From positions 5,288,577 through 5,352,576 of the forward strand of contig NZ_KB731324.1 in assembly GCF_000353285.1 (NCBI RefSeq): a stretch of 64,000 nucleotides of DNA. Reading direction: 5' to 3'. The DNA comes from Leptolyngbya boryana PCC 6306. Lineage in GTDB: Bacteria > Cyanobacteriota > Cyanobacteriia > Leptolyngbyales > Leptolyngbyaceae. The translations under genes and the position numbers were made by a program. The first letter of the stretch is position 1, and each line of letters opens with the position of its first letter. Below, in pieces: positions 28,518 through 37,800 of the stretch. Under the pieces are notes generated by a model. It worked only from the letters and a program-made list of their open reading frames with translations. It did no database searches and was not told where the DNA came from.

Positions 28518-28625
28518 GGTTTTTCAGAAATAAACAGATTAAATTGCACTCTCCAGTCTACGGCTTTGGGGGGACAGTTCGATTTCGGATTTTAGATTTT
28601 GGGGAGAGAGTGGGGAATGGGGAGA

Positions 28626-28694
28626 GAGTGGGGAGTAAGAATTATCGCTGGTTTTCCTCTATCTCTCTATTCCCCTACTTCCTACTCCCCACTC
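28626..28694. repeat. GGGGAGT-type inverted repeat, possible terminator
   Basis: GAGTGGGGAGTA (28626-28637) pairs with TACTCCCCACTC (28683-28694) across a pyrimidine-rich spacer. It lies downstream of the lectin/FG-GAP gene and upstream of tpiA on the minus strand. Degenerate GGGGAGA/GGGGAAT units precede it. Low-complexity spacers of this type are common in filamentous cyanobacteria. Confidence 0.5.
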
Positions 28695-28706
28695 CCCACC
28701 TCTTAT

Positions 28707-30974
28707 TTAGAGCGCGATCGCATTCGGACGAATCTGCGCCCGCCAGTCTAGAGGCTCCGTAGTGAAGAGGAACTGCTGGCTCGTCGGAGTCTTGCCATCC
28801 ATCAGCCAGATTGCCGTTTCACCTGTGATATTGTTGCGCCAGATCAGATCCGCTTTTCCGTCGCCGCTGGTATCTCTGGCTCCATTCACTGCCCAGGCCT
28901 GATTCGCGATTTGAGTGATAAAGCCTGCATCAGCGAGGGATGTTCCATTGAGGAGCCAGATCGCATTCTCGCCTGTTTGGATATTGCGCCAGACTAAATC
29001 TGCTTTGCCATCGCCGCTGGTGTCACAGACATCTGCAATTCGCCAGCCTGGAGTCGTGGTTTGCAGAATGAATTGCTGGCTGGTTGGGGTAATGCCATTC
29101 ATCAGCCAAATCGCATTTTCTCCGGTGACATCATTGCGCCAGATCAAATCTGCTTTGCCATCGCCGCTGGTATCTCGGGCTGCGACAATTCGCCAGTCTT
29201 GGTTCGGGATTAGCGTAATAAAGCCTGCAGACGCGATCGCATTACCATTCATCAGCCAGATGGCATTCTCTCCGGTGCGGGTATTTCGCCAGACGAGATC
29301 GGCTTTGCCGTCATAGTTAAAGTCTGCGACATCGGCGACTTGCCACCCTGCTTCAACGGTTATCAGTGAAGTCGCGCTTATCCGATTGAAGCCATCCATC
29401 AGCCAGACTTCGGTTTCTCCGGTTGCCGAATTCACCCAGAAAATGTCTGCTGTGCCGTCATTGTTGAAATCGCGCGAAGCGGCGACTTGCCAGTTTTGAC
29501 TCGCTAGGGTCGGGATCAAGCTGGTTGACTCGATACTTGTTCCATCCATCAGCCAGATCGCATTTTCTCCGGTTGAGGTGTTGCGCCAGAGAAGATCTGT
29601 TTTCCCGTCTGCGTCAAAGTCACGCGTTGAGACAATGCGCCAGTTTGCTCCGGTGATCGCTGTAAAGGCTGCCTCGGTGACTTGTGTACCGTTCAGGAGC
29701 CAGATTGCGGTTTGATTAGTATTAGAATTTTGCCATGCTAAATCGACGCTGTTATCGCCGTTGAAGTCGGGCAAGGCACAGTCGTTGTCGCTCATGCGGG
29801 TCAGTTTCACATTCAGCGGCAAATTCTGTGGGCTGAGCGCTGCATTTACGGGTGGATTCAAATTGATCTGGAGATTCTTATCCAAAACTGTTGGAGAATT
29901 GCTCAGTCCGGTGAGAGTGACGCTCCCGGTCGTTTGCCCCGCCGCGATCGTAATGAAGTTATTTGACAGTTGATAGTCAATTCCTTGGATGGCATCGCCT
30001 GAGATGAGTAAGGGAATCGTCACAGTTTGAGTCGAAGCAACATCTAAGGTCGCCGTAATATTAAAGCTGCCACTTGGCTTGATCACCCGCGTCCCGCCAT
30101 CAAAATCGACGAGTGGAATGTACGGCCCATCAAATGTATTAATTGCCAGATTGTTGACTTCGTGGAAATTGAATTGATTGCCTGTGGACGCTGCAAAACC
30201 AAATTTAAACGTGCTAGGTAAAGCCCCATTGCGATCGCTTTGGGTAATGTTGAAGTCACTGATTAGTTTTTCATCGACTTCTAAGGTGCCATTGCCATTG
30301 ACATCGAAGGAGACAGAGAGGTTGCCGTTGGGGTTGAGATCGATGCCGACTCGGCGACGGGCGGTACTGCGAACAGACGTGTTGACATCGATTCTGTTTC
30401 CTCCCGGCAGTTTTGCGTTGGTGAGGAATTGATAGTTGAGGGATTCTTTGCCGCGAACAGCGATCGTTTGTGAAGAGAATCCTGTACCGCCTGCTCCATA
30501 GCCAGTGTTGGAGAAGTTACCGAATTCATCAAAGCCAATCCCCAAATAGCCGCCTTCGAGTCCTGCTACGGTTGGAGATTGGGTTGAATCAGAGGAGTAT
30601 CCTAAGCTACCTCCGACTGCTCCACCCCTCGTTGGGTTCGCCGCTCCATCAATGAGAAAAAAGCTAATGCCGTCTGCACCATTTCCGCCATAGGCGTAGA
30701 GATCAAATTGTACAGACAGTCCGCTGGCTGAGTTAATCGGTTGGTCGTAGATGACGAATGAGCCTTGATTTTGTGTGTTATTGGTCAGCCGCAGTACGCC
30801 ATTTCCAGGGGTGTCTGTTCCTCCTCCGGGTAAGCCGCCTGCTGAGGCAGAAGCGTTACTACGAGCGGTCAAGATAGGCGGAAGTGCCCCGTCTCGACTG
30901 GTTCCAAAGAGCCAGTTCAATTGGCTGACATCTGCGTTTGCGAAAGATTCGGTTAAGATGCTTTGTCCCGGCAT
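28707..30974 (-). CDS. Lectin-like, Calx-beta-like and FG-GAP/VCBS repeat surface protein
   Basis: This 755-residue protein is built from modules. Residues 1-290 resemble an L-type lectin/concanavalin fold (NGVLRLTNNTQNQGSFVIYD, GNGADGISFFLIDG). Residues about 295-390 form a Calx-beta or similar beta-sandwich. The rest has seven FG-GAP/VCBS repeats of about 50 residues, each with a D-x-D/N-x-DGKxDLxWRN calcium loop and (E/T)xAIWLMDG. It has no classical signal peptide, which is common for type I-exported cyanobacterial proteins. It is expected to be extracellular, calcium-binding and carbohydrate-binding. Partner and ligand are unknown. Confidence 0.82.
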   Translation of the reverse strand: MPGQSILTESFANADVSQLNWLFGTSRDGALPPILTARSNASASAGGLPGGGTDTPGNGVLRLTNNTQNQGSFVIYDQPINSASGLSVQFDLYAYGGNGADGISFFLIDGAANPTRGGAVGGSLGYSSDSTQSPTVAGLEGGYLGIGFDEFGNFSNTGYGAGGTGFSSQTIAVRGKESLNYQFLTNAKLPGGNRIDVNTSVRSTARRRVGIDLNPNGNLSVSFDVNGNGTLEVDEKLISDFNITQSDRNGALPSTFKFGFAASTGNQFNFHEVNNLAINTFDGPYIPLVDFDGGTRVIKPSGSFNITATLDVASTQTVTIPLLISGDAIQGIDYQLSNNFITIAAGQTTGSVTLTGLSNSPTVLDKNLQINLNPPVNAALSPQNLPLNVKLTRMSDNDCALPDFNGDNSVDLAWQNSNTNQTAIWLLNGTQVTEAAFTAITGANWRIVSTRDFDADGKTDLLWRNTSTGENAIWLMDGTSIESTSLIPTLASQNWQVAASRDFNNDGTADIFWVNSATGETEVWLMDGFNRISATSLITVEAGWQVADVADFNYDGKADLVWRNTRTGENAIWLMNGNAIASAGFITLIPNQDWRIVAARDTSGDGKADLIWRNDVTGENAIWLMNGITPTSQQFILQTTTPGWRIADVCDTSGDGKADLVWRNIQTGENAIWLLNGTSLADAGFITQIANQAWAVNGARDTSGDGKADLIWRNNITGETAIWLMDGKTPTSQQFLFTTEPLDWRAQIRPNAIAL

Positions 30975-31158
30975 GATTCACCCAACAATTTTTGTGTCCA
31001 TTGATTTGATTACTTAACCATTCTTGGGCACTGTTCTCTAGCGGGTTCGTGAGCTTATGAGTAATTTTTTATACCGAAATGCTCAGTACAGAGTTTCCTG
31101 TACCGCTTCTCTACGCTCGTGAACACAGTCTAAAACTGATTTTGATTTCTAAAAGAAT

Positions 31159-31959
31159 TTACGGAGAACCTGCGGTCATCGCAGTCTGCACGGCTGCAAT
31201 GCTGACGGTTTGATAGATCGATTTCAGGGTTTCCATTGCGGCTTGATTTGCGGGTGGCTCGATGGGGAGAAGTCCGAGTACATCCAGCACAGTTTCGCTG
31301 CTAGGAGGCGGGGTAATGACGATGAGAGATGATTCCAGTTGTTCGTCGTAGTTCCAAAGTCGATCGCGATCGAGCGGGGTTGTAGGACGGACTGCCGCAA
31401 TTTCAGTCTGAGGTTCGTCACTGCCAGAACTGCGAATTTTTCGCAAGGCACTGATGATTTCTTCTTTGCTGCGTCCGCGCAGTTGGAAGAGAACGAATGG
31501 ATCTTCGCTAAAGCGATCGCCAAGTAAATAGTAAACGGCTCCGATATGTTTACAAGGATTTGCAGGATCGGGGCACGAACAACGGCTGTGAATATCGAAT
31601 TTATTGAATGGAAAAAGGCTTAAGCCATTCGCAGTAAAGACATCTTGAATGTTTTGGGGCATTTCGCCAGCAAGCAGTTTTGCCGAGAAGATGGCGCGTT
31701 CTGCCATCGATTCGATGATGTAGCTCCATTGTTCGTCGGTAAAGCGATCGAGCGAAAACGAGACTTCATACGGTTCGGGTGCAGTTCCTTGAACCATCGC
31801 TTTTACTTTCGCGCCAACGAAGTCAAGGCTTAACACATTGCCTTGTCGGGCATAGTTGCGGGCGCGAGCTAATCGCTGAGTGAATCCGATACGCTCTAGA
31901 ACTTCGATCCACTGTTCTGTCCACCATTCTCGATTGGGAGGTGAATAACTATCTGTCAT
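31159..31959 (-). CDS. SWIM zinc-finger protein
   Basis: This 266-residue protein has a SWIM zinc finger CSCPDPANPCKH at residues 127-138 (ligands C127, C129, C136, H138) following an FDIHSRC strand. SWIM domains bind DNA or proteins. Its stop side is free; its start lies three bases after the stop of the upstream SNF2 helicase gene, so the two are co-translated. Such SNF2-SWIM pairs recur in bacteria, and the small protein probably acts as partner of the helicase on DNA. The exact role in repair or transcription is unknown. Confidence 0.83.
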   Translation of the reverse strand: MTDSYSPPNREWWTEQWIEVLERIGFTQRLARARNYARQGNVLSLDFVGAKVKAMVQGTAPEPYEVSFSLDRFTDEQWSYIIESMAERAIFSAKLLAGEMPQNIQDVFTANGLSLFPFNKFDIHSRCSCPDPANPCKHIGAVYYLLGDRFSEDPFVLFQLRGRSKEEIISALRKIRSSGSDEPQTEIAAVRPTTPLDRDRLWNYDEQLESSLIVITPPPSSETVLDVLGLLPIEPPANQAAMETLKSIYQTVSIAAVQTAMTAGSP

Positions 31960-31962
31960 GGT

Positions 31963-34900
31963 TTATTCCTCAATTACCGCAGTTCGATCGAGTAAGAGTA
32001 AGTCTCTGAGTTGATCGGTGTTTAACTCAGTCAGCCAGTTTTCACCTGTGCCGACAACTTGTTCGGCTAAGGCTTTTTTGGATTCGATCATGTCGTGAAT
32101 TCGTTCTTCTAAGGTTCCGGTACAAACGAATTTGTGAACCTGAACATTGCGAGTCTGACCAATGCGGAAGACACGATCGGTCGCTTGATTTTCAACGGCG
32201 GGATTCCACCAGCGATCGTAGTGAAACACATGATTCGCTCGCGTCAAATTCAAGCCAACGCCGCCTGCTTTGAGCGACAGAATGAAGATTCTTGGTGCTT
32301 GGGGATCGTTTTGAAAGCGATCAATCATCGCTTCGCGCTGTTTCTTGGGTGTACTGCCGTATAGGAAGAGTGTTTCTCGTCCCAATTGTTTTTCGAGATG
32401 CGGTTTGAGCAGTTTGCCCCATTCGGCGAATTGCGTGAAAATTAATGCGCGATCGCCTTCTGAAACTGCTTCTTCGAGCATTTCTTCGAGACGTTGTAGC
32501 TTTGCGGATCGATTAGATTCAGCTTGCTCTTCTTTGTTGAACAAAGCGGGATGATTGCAAATTTGTTTGAGCTTCGTGAGCAGTGCAAGAATAATTCCTT
32601 TGCGTTGAATTCCGTCTGCCGCTTCAATTTCCGCGAGTGATTGATCAACGGTTGCTTGGTATAAGGCAGCTTGTTCGGCAGAAAGTCCGCAGTAGACAGC
32701 CATTTCCTGCTTTTCAGGGAGGTCTTGAATGATAGTTTTATCGGTTTTGAGGCGGCGCAAAATGAAAGGTTGAGTCAGAGATCGCAAAGTTTGCATCGAA
32801 GTTGTGTCGCCATACCGCTCGATCGGAATCGCAAACCGTCTTTGGAAGAAGTTTTTTTGTCCCAAATAGCCAGGATTGAGAAAGTCAAGAATTGACCAGA
32901 GTTCAGTTAAGCGATTCTCAACAGGGGTTCCAGTAAGCGCAATGCGGAATTCTGCTTCGAGTTCTCGAACGGCTTGAGATTGTTTAGCTTCTGCGTTTTT
33001 AATGTTCTGTGCTTCGTCGAGAACAATTCCTTGCCACTCAACAAGCTGAAGGGTTTTGAGATCGCGTTGAACAAGTGTGTAGCTTGTAATGATTAAATTC
33101 GCACTTTTAGTAGCTTTGGCAAAAGCTTGATTCTGCGATCGCTTGTCCCCGTGATGCACGATTACTTTTAAGGTCGGGGCAAATTTTTTCACTTCTCGTT
33201 CCCAGTTTCCGAGAACAGACGTAGGACAAATCAGCAGGATCGGTTGCTCTAATAGTCTGTTCTGTTTGAGCGTCAGAATGAAGGCAATGAGCTGAATCGT
33301 TTTTCCAAGACCCATATCATCTGCCAAACACGCGCCCAGTCCCCATTTTTCTAGAAATTGCAACCAAGCGACACCGCGAGCTTGATAAGGTCGCAACTCG
33401 CCTCGGAATTCTTTGGGGGTTTCGATTTCTTCTAGCGTTCCGGTTCCCGTTAAGGTTGTGACTAGCTCTTGCAATGCACCCGATGCTTCAAAACTGACGA
33501 CTGGCAGTTTCTCGATCGTTTGAGTATCGCCTGTACTAATTCGCAAAGCATCTTCGAGCGAGAGCGTGGTTTGATCTTTTCGAGCCGCAAAGAAAGACTG
33601 AGCAGATTTGATATCTGACGATCGCAGTTCGACCCACTCGCCGTTAATCTCGACTAAAGGTGAATTCTGAGCGACTAAGCGATCGAATTCTTTTTTGCTT
33701 AGGCTCTGCCCCCCGATCGACAATTCCCACTGAAAATTCAGCAAGCCTTGTAAGCCGAGTTTTCCTTTTTTCTGCTTGGTTGGTGTTGACGCTTTGATGC
33801 GTAGACCCAAGCGATTTGCCAGTCCGCCGCGATTCGCCAAGCTCTCCGGGAGAATCACTCCAATCCCACTATCCTGCAAGCGCCAGACCGTATTCATGAT
33901 GAATTCGTACGCCTGTTTTGGGTCGAGTTGCAGGGCTTGGGGTCGAGCGTCTTGCAGGCTTGGTTCAATCAGCGGATACAGCCGAGAAGCGAGTCCTAAC
34001 CCCATGAGTAAAGTCTCTTGCGGTCGCTCGATGATGCGTCCTTCATGCTGCAACCGTTCGACAGGATTTCGCCAAATGATCGGAGCACTGACTGTGAACT
34101 CCGGATCATCGATCGCTTGGAGCAAGTATTCAATTACCCAACTCTGATACGCTTCAACAGGTGGAATCAGCTTGAGACAAACGCGAAACTGTTCTTGATC
34201 TTTTTGTAATGGCGCTTTCCAAATCTCTAGTGCATTCGATAGCGTTGTTGCATCTGTTTCACTGAGCGTTGCAGCTTTTGTTCCTAATCCTTGTATCCAA
34301 GTTTGTAAAAGCGATGAGGGTTTGGCGATGCTCACCGATTGACGCACTTGAGCATCGACCATGTGATTCAGAAAATCTCGCAGCAGATCTTGAGGTTCGA
34401 TCGGCAAATCAATCGCGAGTTCTTCCCCAGACTGATAGAGGCGACACACGGAAGGCATCTGTCGGATAAAATGCCGCGATCGCATCTGATCGGTGGAGCT
34501 ATCAAGCAGAACTTCCCAATGATGCAAGCCGGGGAGAAACTTCGATCGAGCTAGCAAATCTAAAGCCCATCTCGCGACATGCGACCAAAATCGTAAATCT
34601 CCGCCGACAAAAGATTCTTCGCCGAGCGTTCCGAGCGGCACAGAATTGAGCAATTCAAATGCTTGAGCAGGTTCAAGCCACAGTCCTGCGACCTGCCACG
34701 GATACAGCACCCACTCAGACACCGGAGCTGCTGAAAGTTGAGGAGCATCTCCTTCAGTCGGCAGTGCTAAACCGCGAACTTGCCAATTTTTTAGGGTCGT
34801 TGCTGACTTTCGCCCCCGTTTTGTATCCTCTTCTAAGCTCGGCACTTTTAACGGCAAAGCTTCTAAAAACGTCAGCAACTCAGACTGATTCATCGCATAG

Positions 34901-35010
34901 GGATGGAGCGGAACGCCTGGAGCATCTTGTTTTGCTTCTAAGCGCCGCCAAGTCTCACCCCATAGAAAAAAACCGCCCTGAGAAACCCAACTACCGTGTA
35001 AAACTGCCAT
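31963..35010 (-). CDS. SNF2/Rad54-family DEAD-like ATPase
   Basis: This 1015-residue DNA-dependent ATPase has an N-terminal half of poorly defined SNF2-accessory sequence, then the helicase core: ADDMGLGKTIQLIAFI (motif I), ICPTSVLGNWEREV (Ia), LDEAQNIKN (II), ALTGTPVENRLTELWS (III), SLKAGGVGLNLTRANHVFHY (V) and DRVFRIGQTRNVQVHKF (VI). This is the bacterial SNF2 type that remodels protein-DNA or nascent RNA complexes. It is co-transcribed with the SWIM gene. The length is typical for the cyanobacterial form. Confidence 0.92.
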   Translation of the reverse strand: MAVLHGSWVSQGGFFLWGETWRRLEAKQDAPGVPLHPYAMNQSELLTFLEALPLKVPSLEEDTKRGRKSATTLKNWQVRGLALPTEGDAPQLSAAPVSEWVLYPWQVAGLWLEPAQAFELLNSVPLGTLGEESFVGGDLRFWSHVARWALDLLARSKFLPGLHHWEVLLDSSTDQMRSRHFIRQMPSVCRLYQSGEELAIDLPIEPQDLLRDFLNHMVDAQVRQSVSIAKPSSLLQTWIQGLGTKAATLSETDATTLSNALEIWKAPLQKDQEQFRVCLKLIPPVEAYQSWVIEYLLQAIDDPEFTVSAPIIWRNPVERLQHEGRIIERPQETLLMGLGLASRLYPLIEPSLQDARPQALQLDPKQAYEFIMNTVWRLQDSGIGVILPESLANRGGLANRLGLRIKASTPTKQKKGKLGLQGLLNFQWELSIGGQSLSKKEFDRLVAQNSPLVEINGEWVELRSSDIKSAQSFFAARKDQTTLSLEDALRISTGDTQTIEKLPVVSFEASGALQELVTTLTGTGTLEEIETPKEFRGELRPYQARGVAWLQFLEKWGLGACLADDMGLGKTIQLIAFILTLKQNRLLEQPILLICPTSVLGNWEREVKKFAPTLKVIVHHGDKRSQNQAFAKATKSANLIITSYTLVQRDLKTLQLVEWQGIVLDEAQNIKNAEAKQSQAVRELEAEFRIALTGTPVENRLTELWSILDFLNPGYLGQKNFFQRRFAIPIERYGDTTSMQTLRSLTQPFILRRLKTDKTIIQDLPEKQEMAVYCGLSAEQAALYQATVDQSLAEIEAADGIQRKGIILALLTKLKQICNHPALFNKEEQAESNRSAKLQRLEEMLEEAVSEGDRALIFTQFAEWGKLLKPHLEKQLGRETLFLYGSTPKKQREAMIDRFQNDPQAPRIFILSLKAGGVGLNLTRANHVFHYDRWWNPAVENQATDRVFRIGQTRNVQVHKFVCTGTLEERIHDMIESKKALAEQVVGTGENWLTELNTDQLRDLLLLDRTAVIEE

Positions 35011-35489
35011 GCTGATCTATATGGATAAAAGCAAATAATCCTGAATTGGTGATTTAATCTTCCAAGACATCTCACGTTTGACTTAGAATCCGCTGCAAAA
35101 TTTAATTTTAGCGATCGCGATTTCTCAATACAGAAAATCAATAAGCTTGATATTTTATTAAGTAGTTTAACAAGCCGTTAACATTGTTGAACTGTTGCGT
35201 TTACGCGATTATTCTAGCGCGATCGCACAAGGCAGGTTGCCCTTGATTTCGCTTGACCCTTCTGGCTTTAGATCCGGAGTAAAAGAACAAGAACGCTCAT
35301 TTTCTCCAAGCTCTAACTTAAAAAAACCTTCACTATAGATCAAATAGCAAATCCTGCCACATTTCTTATTGAGTCGAGCAGAAACCTCCCGAAAATCTCC
35401 CGGTATTTGCAAATAAAAAAAGCAGCAAAAGTATATCAGTGTTACGATTGCAAGAACACTAAAAAAGAGAAGAAAGGACAATACACTTC
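35011..35489. other. Intergenic stretch before pnp
   Basis: This 479-base gap lies between the leftward SNF2 gene and pnp. It contains at least one promoter for each. An AT-rich stretch at 35130-35175 and a HIP1 site at about 35219 are visible. The possible minus-strand ORF 35209-35481 is listed separately. No RNA gene is recognised. Confidence 0.5.
35209..35481 (-). CDS. Possible small membrane-anchored protein (uncertain)
   Basis: This 90-residue open frame starts at a TTG and has a strongly hydrophobic N-terminus ([20 protein letters not shown]) followed by a polar, cysteine-containing region ending in NLPCAIALE. The layout looks like a signal-anchor plus a small soluble domain. It occupies the whole region upstream of pnp on the opposite strand, has no recognisable family and lacks an ATG. 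It may be real or an accident in the pnp leader. Confidence 0.3.
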   Translation of the reverse strand: MSFLLFFSVLAIVTLIYFCCFFYLQIPGDFREVSARLNKKCGRICYLIYSEGFFKLELGENERSCSFTPDLKPEGSSEIKGNLPCAIALE

Positions 35490-37637
35490 ATGCAAGAGTT
35501 CGAGAAGTCAATATCCTTTGATGGTAGGGATATTCGACTCAAAGTAGGCTTGTTAGCACCCCAAGCTGGAGGTTCAGTTTTAATCGAATCTGGAGACACG
35601 GCAGTCCTCGTTACCGCGACCCGTGCGAATGCCAGAGAAGGAATCGATTTTCTACCTCTGTTGGTTGATTACGAGGAGCGCTTATATGCAGCCGGACGAA
35701 TTCCCGGTGGCTTCCTCCGACGTGAAGGACGACCCGCTGAAAAAGCAGTTTTGACGAGTCGTTTAATCGATCGCCCCTTGCGCCCCCTATTTCCCTCCTG
35801 GTTACGAGACGATATTCAGGTCGTCGCTACCACAATGTCGATGGATGAGCGAGTTCCTCCGGATGTTTTAGCGGTCACAGGTGCGTCGATCGCTGTACTC
35901 CTCGCGAAAATTCCATTTAATGGTCCGATGGCTGCGGTGCGAGTTGGATTAGTCGGCGATGATTTCGTGATCAACCCCACTTATAAAGAAGTGGAAACGG
36001 GTGATTTGGATCTCGTCGTGGCTGGTTCTCCCGATGGCGTGATCATGGTTGAAGCTGGCGCGAATCAACTGCCAGAAGCCGACATGATCGAAGCGATCGA
36101 TTTCGGTTACGAAGCGGTGCGCGATCTGATTCAGGCACAGCGCGATTTGCTTAAAGAATTGGGAATTGAACTGGTGCAAGAAGATGCGCCTGTGATTGAC
36201 CAAACTCTAGAGAATTTTATTCGAGAGCGAGTGACCGCTCCTGTGAAAGAAATTCTCGGGCGGTTCGAGAAAGATAAACCGACTCGCGATGCAGCATTAG
36301 ATGAAGTGAAGGCTTCGGTGGTGACGGCGATCGCAGAATTAGCCGAAGACGATCCGGTGAAAGTTGCCGCAGCCGCAGATTCTAAAGCGCTGAGCAATAC
36401 TTTCAAAGATGTGACGAAAACGCTGATGCGTCGTCAAGTCGTCGAAGATAATGTGCGCGTAGACGGTCGGAAATTAGATGAAATTCGTCCGATCTCTTGC
36501 CGAGTTGGGGTGTTGCCTCAGCGGGTGCATGGCAGCGGCGTGTTTAATCGTGGATTGACTCAAGTTTTGTCGATCGCGACGTTAGGTAGCCCAGGCGACG
36601 AGCAAGAAATGGATGATTTGCATCCAGACAGCGAAAAACGCTACTTGCATCACTATAATTTCCCGCCTTTCTCAGTCGGCGAAACCCGACCGATGCGATC
36701 TCCCGGTCGGCGTGAAATTGGTCACGGGGCATTAGCCGAGCGTGCTCTGGTTCCCGTCTTACCTCCGAAAGAGCAATTCCCGTATGTGATTCGGGTCGTC
36801 TCAGAAGTGCTGTCTTCTAACGGTTCGACCTCAATGGGTTCGGTTTCGGGTTCAACATTGGCGTTGATGCATGCAGGCGTTCCGATTTCTAAGCCTGTGA
36901 GTGGTGCAGCGATGGGCTTGATCAAAGAAGGTGAAGAAATTCGCATTCTGACCGACATCCAGGGAATTGAAGATTTCTTGGGCGATATGGACTTCAAAGT
37001 GGCGGGAACCGATACCGGAATCACGGCATTGCAGCTCGACATGAAGATCTCAGGTCTACCGATGGATGTGATTGCTTCAGCCATTCATCAAGCGAAACCC
37101 GCTCGATTGCACATTCTCGGCAAAATGCTAGAAGCGATCGACCAACCGCGTCCGGAGTTGTCTCCTTATGCACCTCGCTTGCTGACGATCAAGATTGATT
37201 CTGATCAAATCGGCATGATCATTGGACCAGGAGGCAAGACGATTAAAGGCATCACCGAAGAAACGGGAGCCAAAATCGATATTGCTGAAGATGGAACTGT
37301 GACGATTAGCGCGATCGAAGGCGAGAAGGCGAAACGGGCGAAAGCGATCATTCAAGGCATGACTCGCAAGCTGAGTGCTGGAGATGTTTACGCTGGAAAA
37401 GTCACACGAATTATTCCGATTGGGGCTTTTGTGGAATTCCTGCCGGGTAAGGAAGGAATGATTCACATTTCGCAACTGGCTGATCATCGAGTTGGCAAGG
37501 TTGAGGATGAAGTCACGATCGGAGATGAAGTGGTTGTGAAAATTCGGGAGATTGATAACCGAGGACGAGTGAATTTGACTCGCCTAGGAATTCATCCGGA
37601 TGAAGCAACTGCGGCTCGAGAAGCTGCAGCGAAGTAG
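35490..37637 (+). CDS. pnp: Polynucleotide phosphorylase
   Basis: This 715-residue enzyme degrades RNA 3' to 5' by phosphorolysis and, in cyanobacteria, also makes heteropolymeric tails. Two RNase PH domains (about 1-220 and 320-560) flank an all-alpha linker. A KH domain ([20 protein letters not shown]) and an S1 domain ([20 protein letters not shown]) follow at the C-terminus. The length and the FFGDGAR-like core variants are normal for the family. A purine-rich leader precedes the ATG, and a strong hairpin follows the stop. Confidence 0.96.
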   Translation: MQEFEKSISFDGRDIRLKVGLLAPQAGGSVLIESGDTAVLVTATRANAREGIDFLPLLVDYEERLYAAGRIPGGFLRREGRPAEKAVLTSRLIDRPLRPLFPSWLRDDIQVVATTMSMDERVPPDVLAVTGASIAVLLAKIPFNGPMAAVRVGLVGDDFVINPTYKEVETGDLDLVVAGSPDGVIMVEAGANQLPEADMIEAIDFGYEAVRDLIQAQRDLLKELGIELVQEDAPVIDQTLENFIRERVTAPVKEILGRFEKDKPTRDAALDEVKASVVTAIAELAEDDPVKVAAAADSKALSNTFKDVTKTLMRRQVVEDNVRVDGRKLDEIRPISCRVGVLPQRVHGSGVFNRGLTQVLSIATLGSPGDEQEMDDLHPDSEKRYLHHYNFPPFSVGETRPMRSPGRREIGHGALAERALVPVLPPKEQFPYVIRVVSEVLSSNGSTSMGSVSGSTLALMHAGVPISKPVSGAAMGLIKEGEEIRILTDIQGIEDFLGDMDFKVAGTDTGITALQLDMKISGLPMDVIASAIHQAKPARLHILGKMLEAIDQPRPELSPYAPRLLTIKIDSDQIGMIIGPGGKTIKGITEETGAKIDIAEDGTVTISAIEGEKAKRAKAIIQGMTRKLSAGDVYAGKVTRIIPIGAFVEFLPGKEGMIHISQLADHRVGKVEDEVTIGDEVVVKIREIDNRGRVNLTRLGIHPDEATAAREAAAK

Positions 37638-37668
37638 AACGCTTTAGTTTAAGCTTCAATCTTTCCTG

Positions 37669-37705
37669 AAAAGGGAAGCTAGACCTCACATCTAGCTTCC
37701 CTTTT
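37669..37705 (+). terminator. Intrinsic terminator after pnp
   Basis: A perfect 15-bp stem (AAAAGGGAAGCTAGA with TCTAGCTTCCCTTTT) has a seven-base loop CCTCACA. It lies 32 bases after the pnp stop, and the stem ends in a T run. It insulates the next gene. Confidence 0.85.
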
Positions 37706-37800
37706 GTCATATTGAGGCATCGCATAACTCGATGGGCAGACAACCTGGCGAATTTGGAATTGGTATGATGAGTGCGATTTCATGGATAGGAGGCTCATCA

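Noticed and set aside
28544-28762. 72-codon plus-strand frame near tpiA
   Set aside because: It spans the GGGGAGT inverted repeats and the end of the lectin gene; no coding support.
28915-29316. 133-codon plus-strand frame in the FG-GAP repeats
   Set aside because: It mirrors the repeat period of the opposite gene and encodes no recognisable domain.
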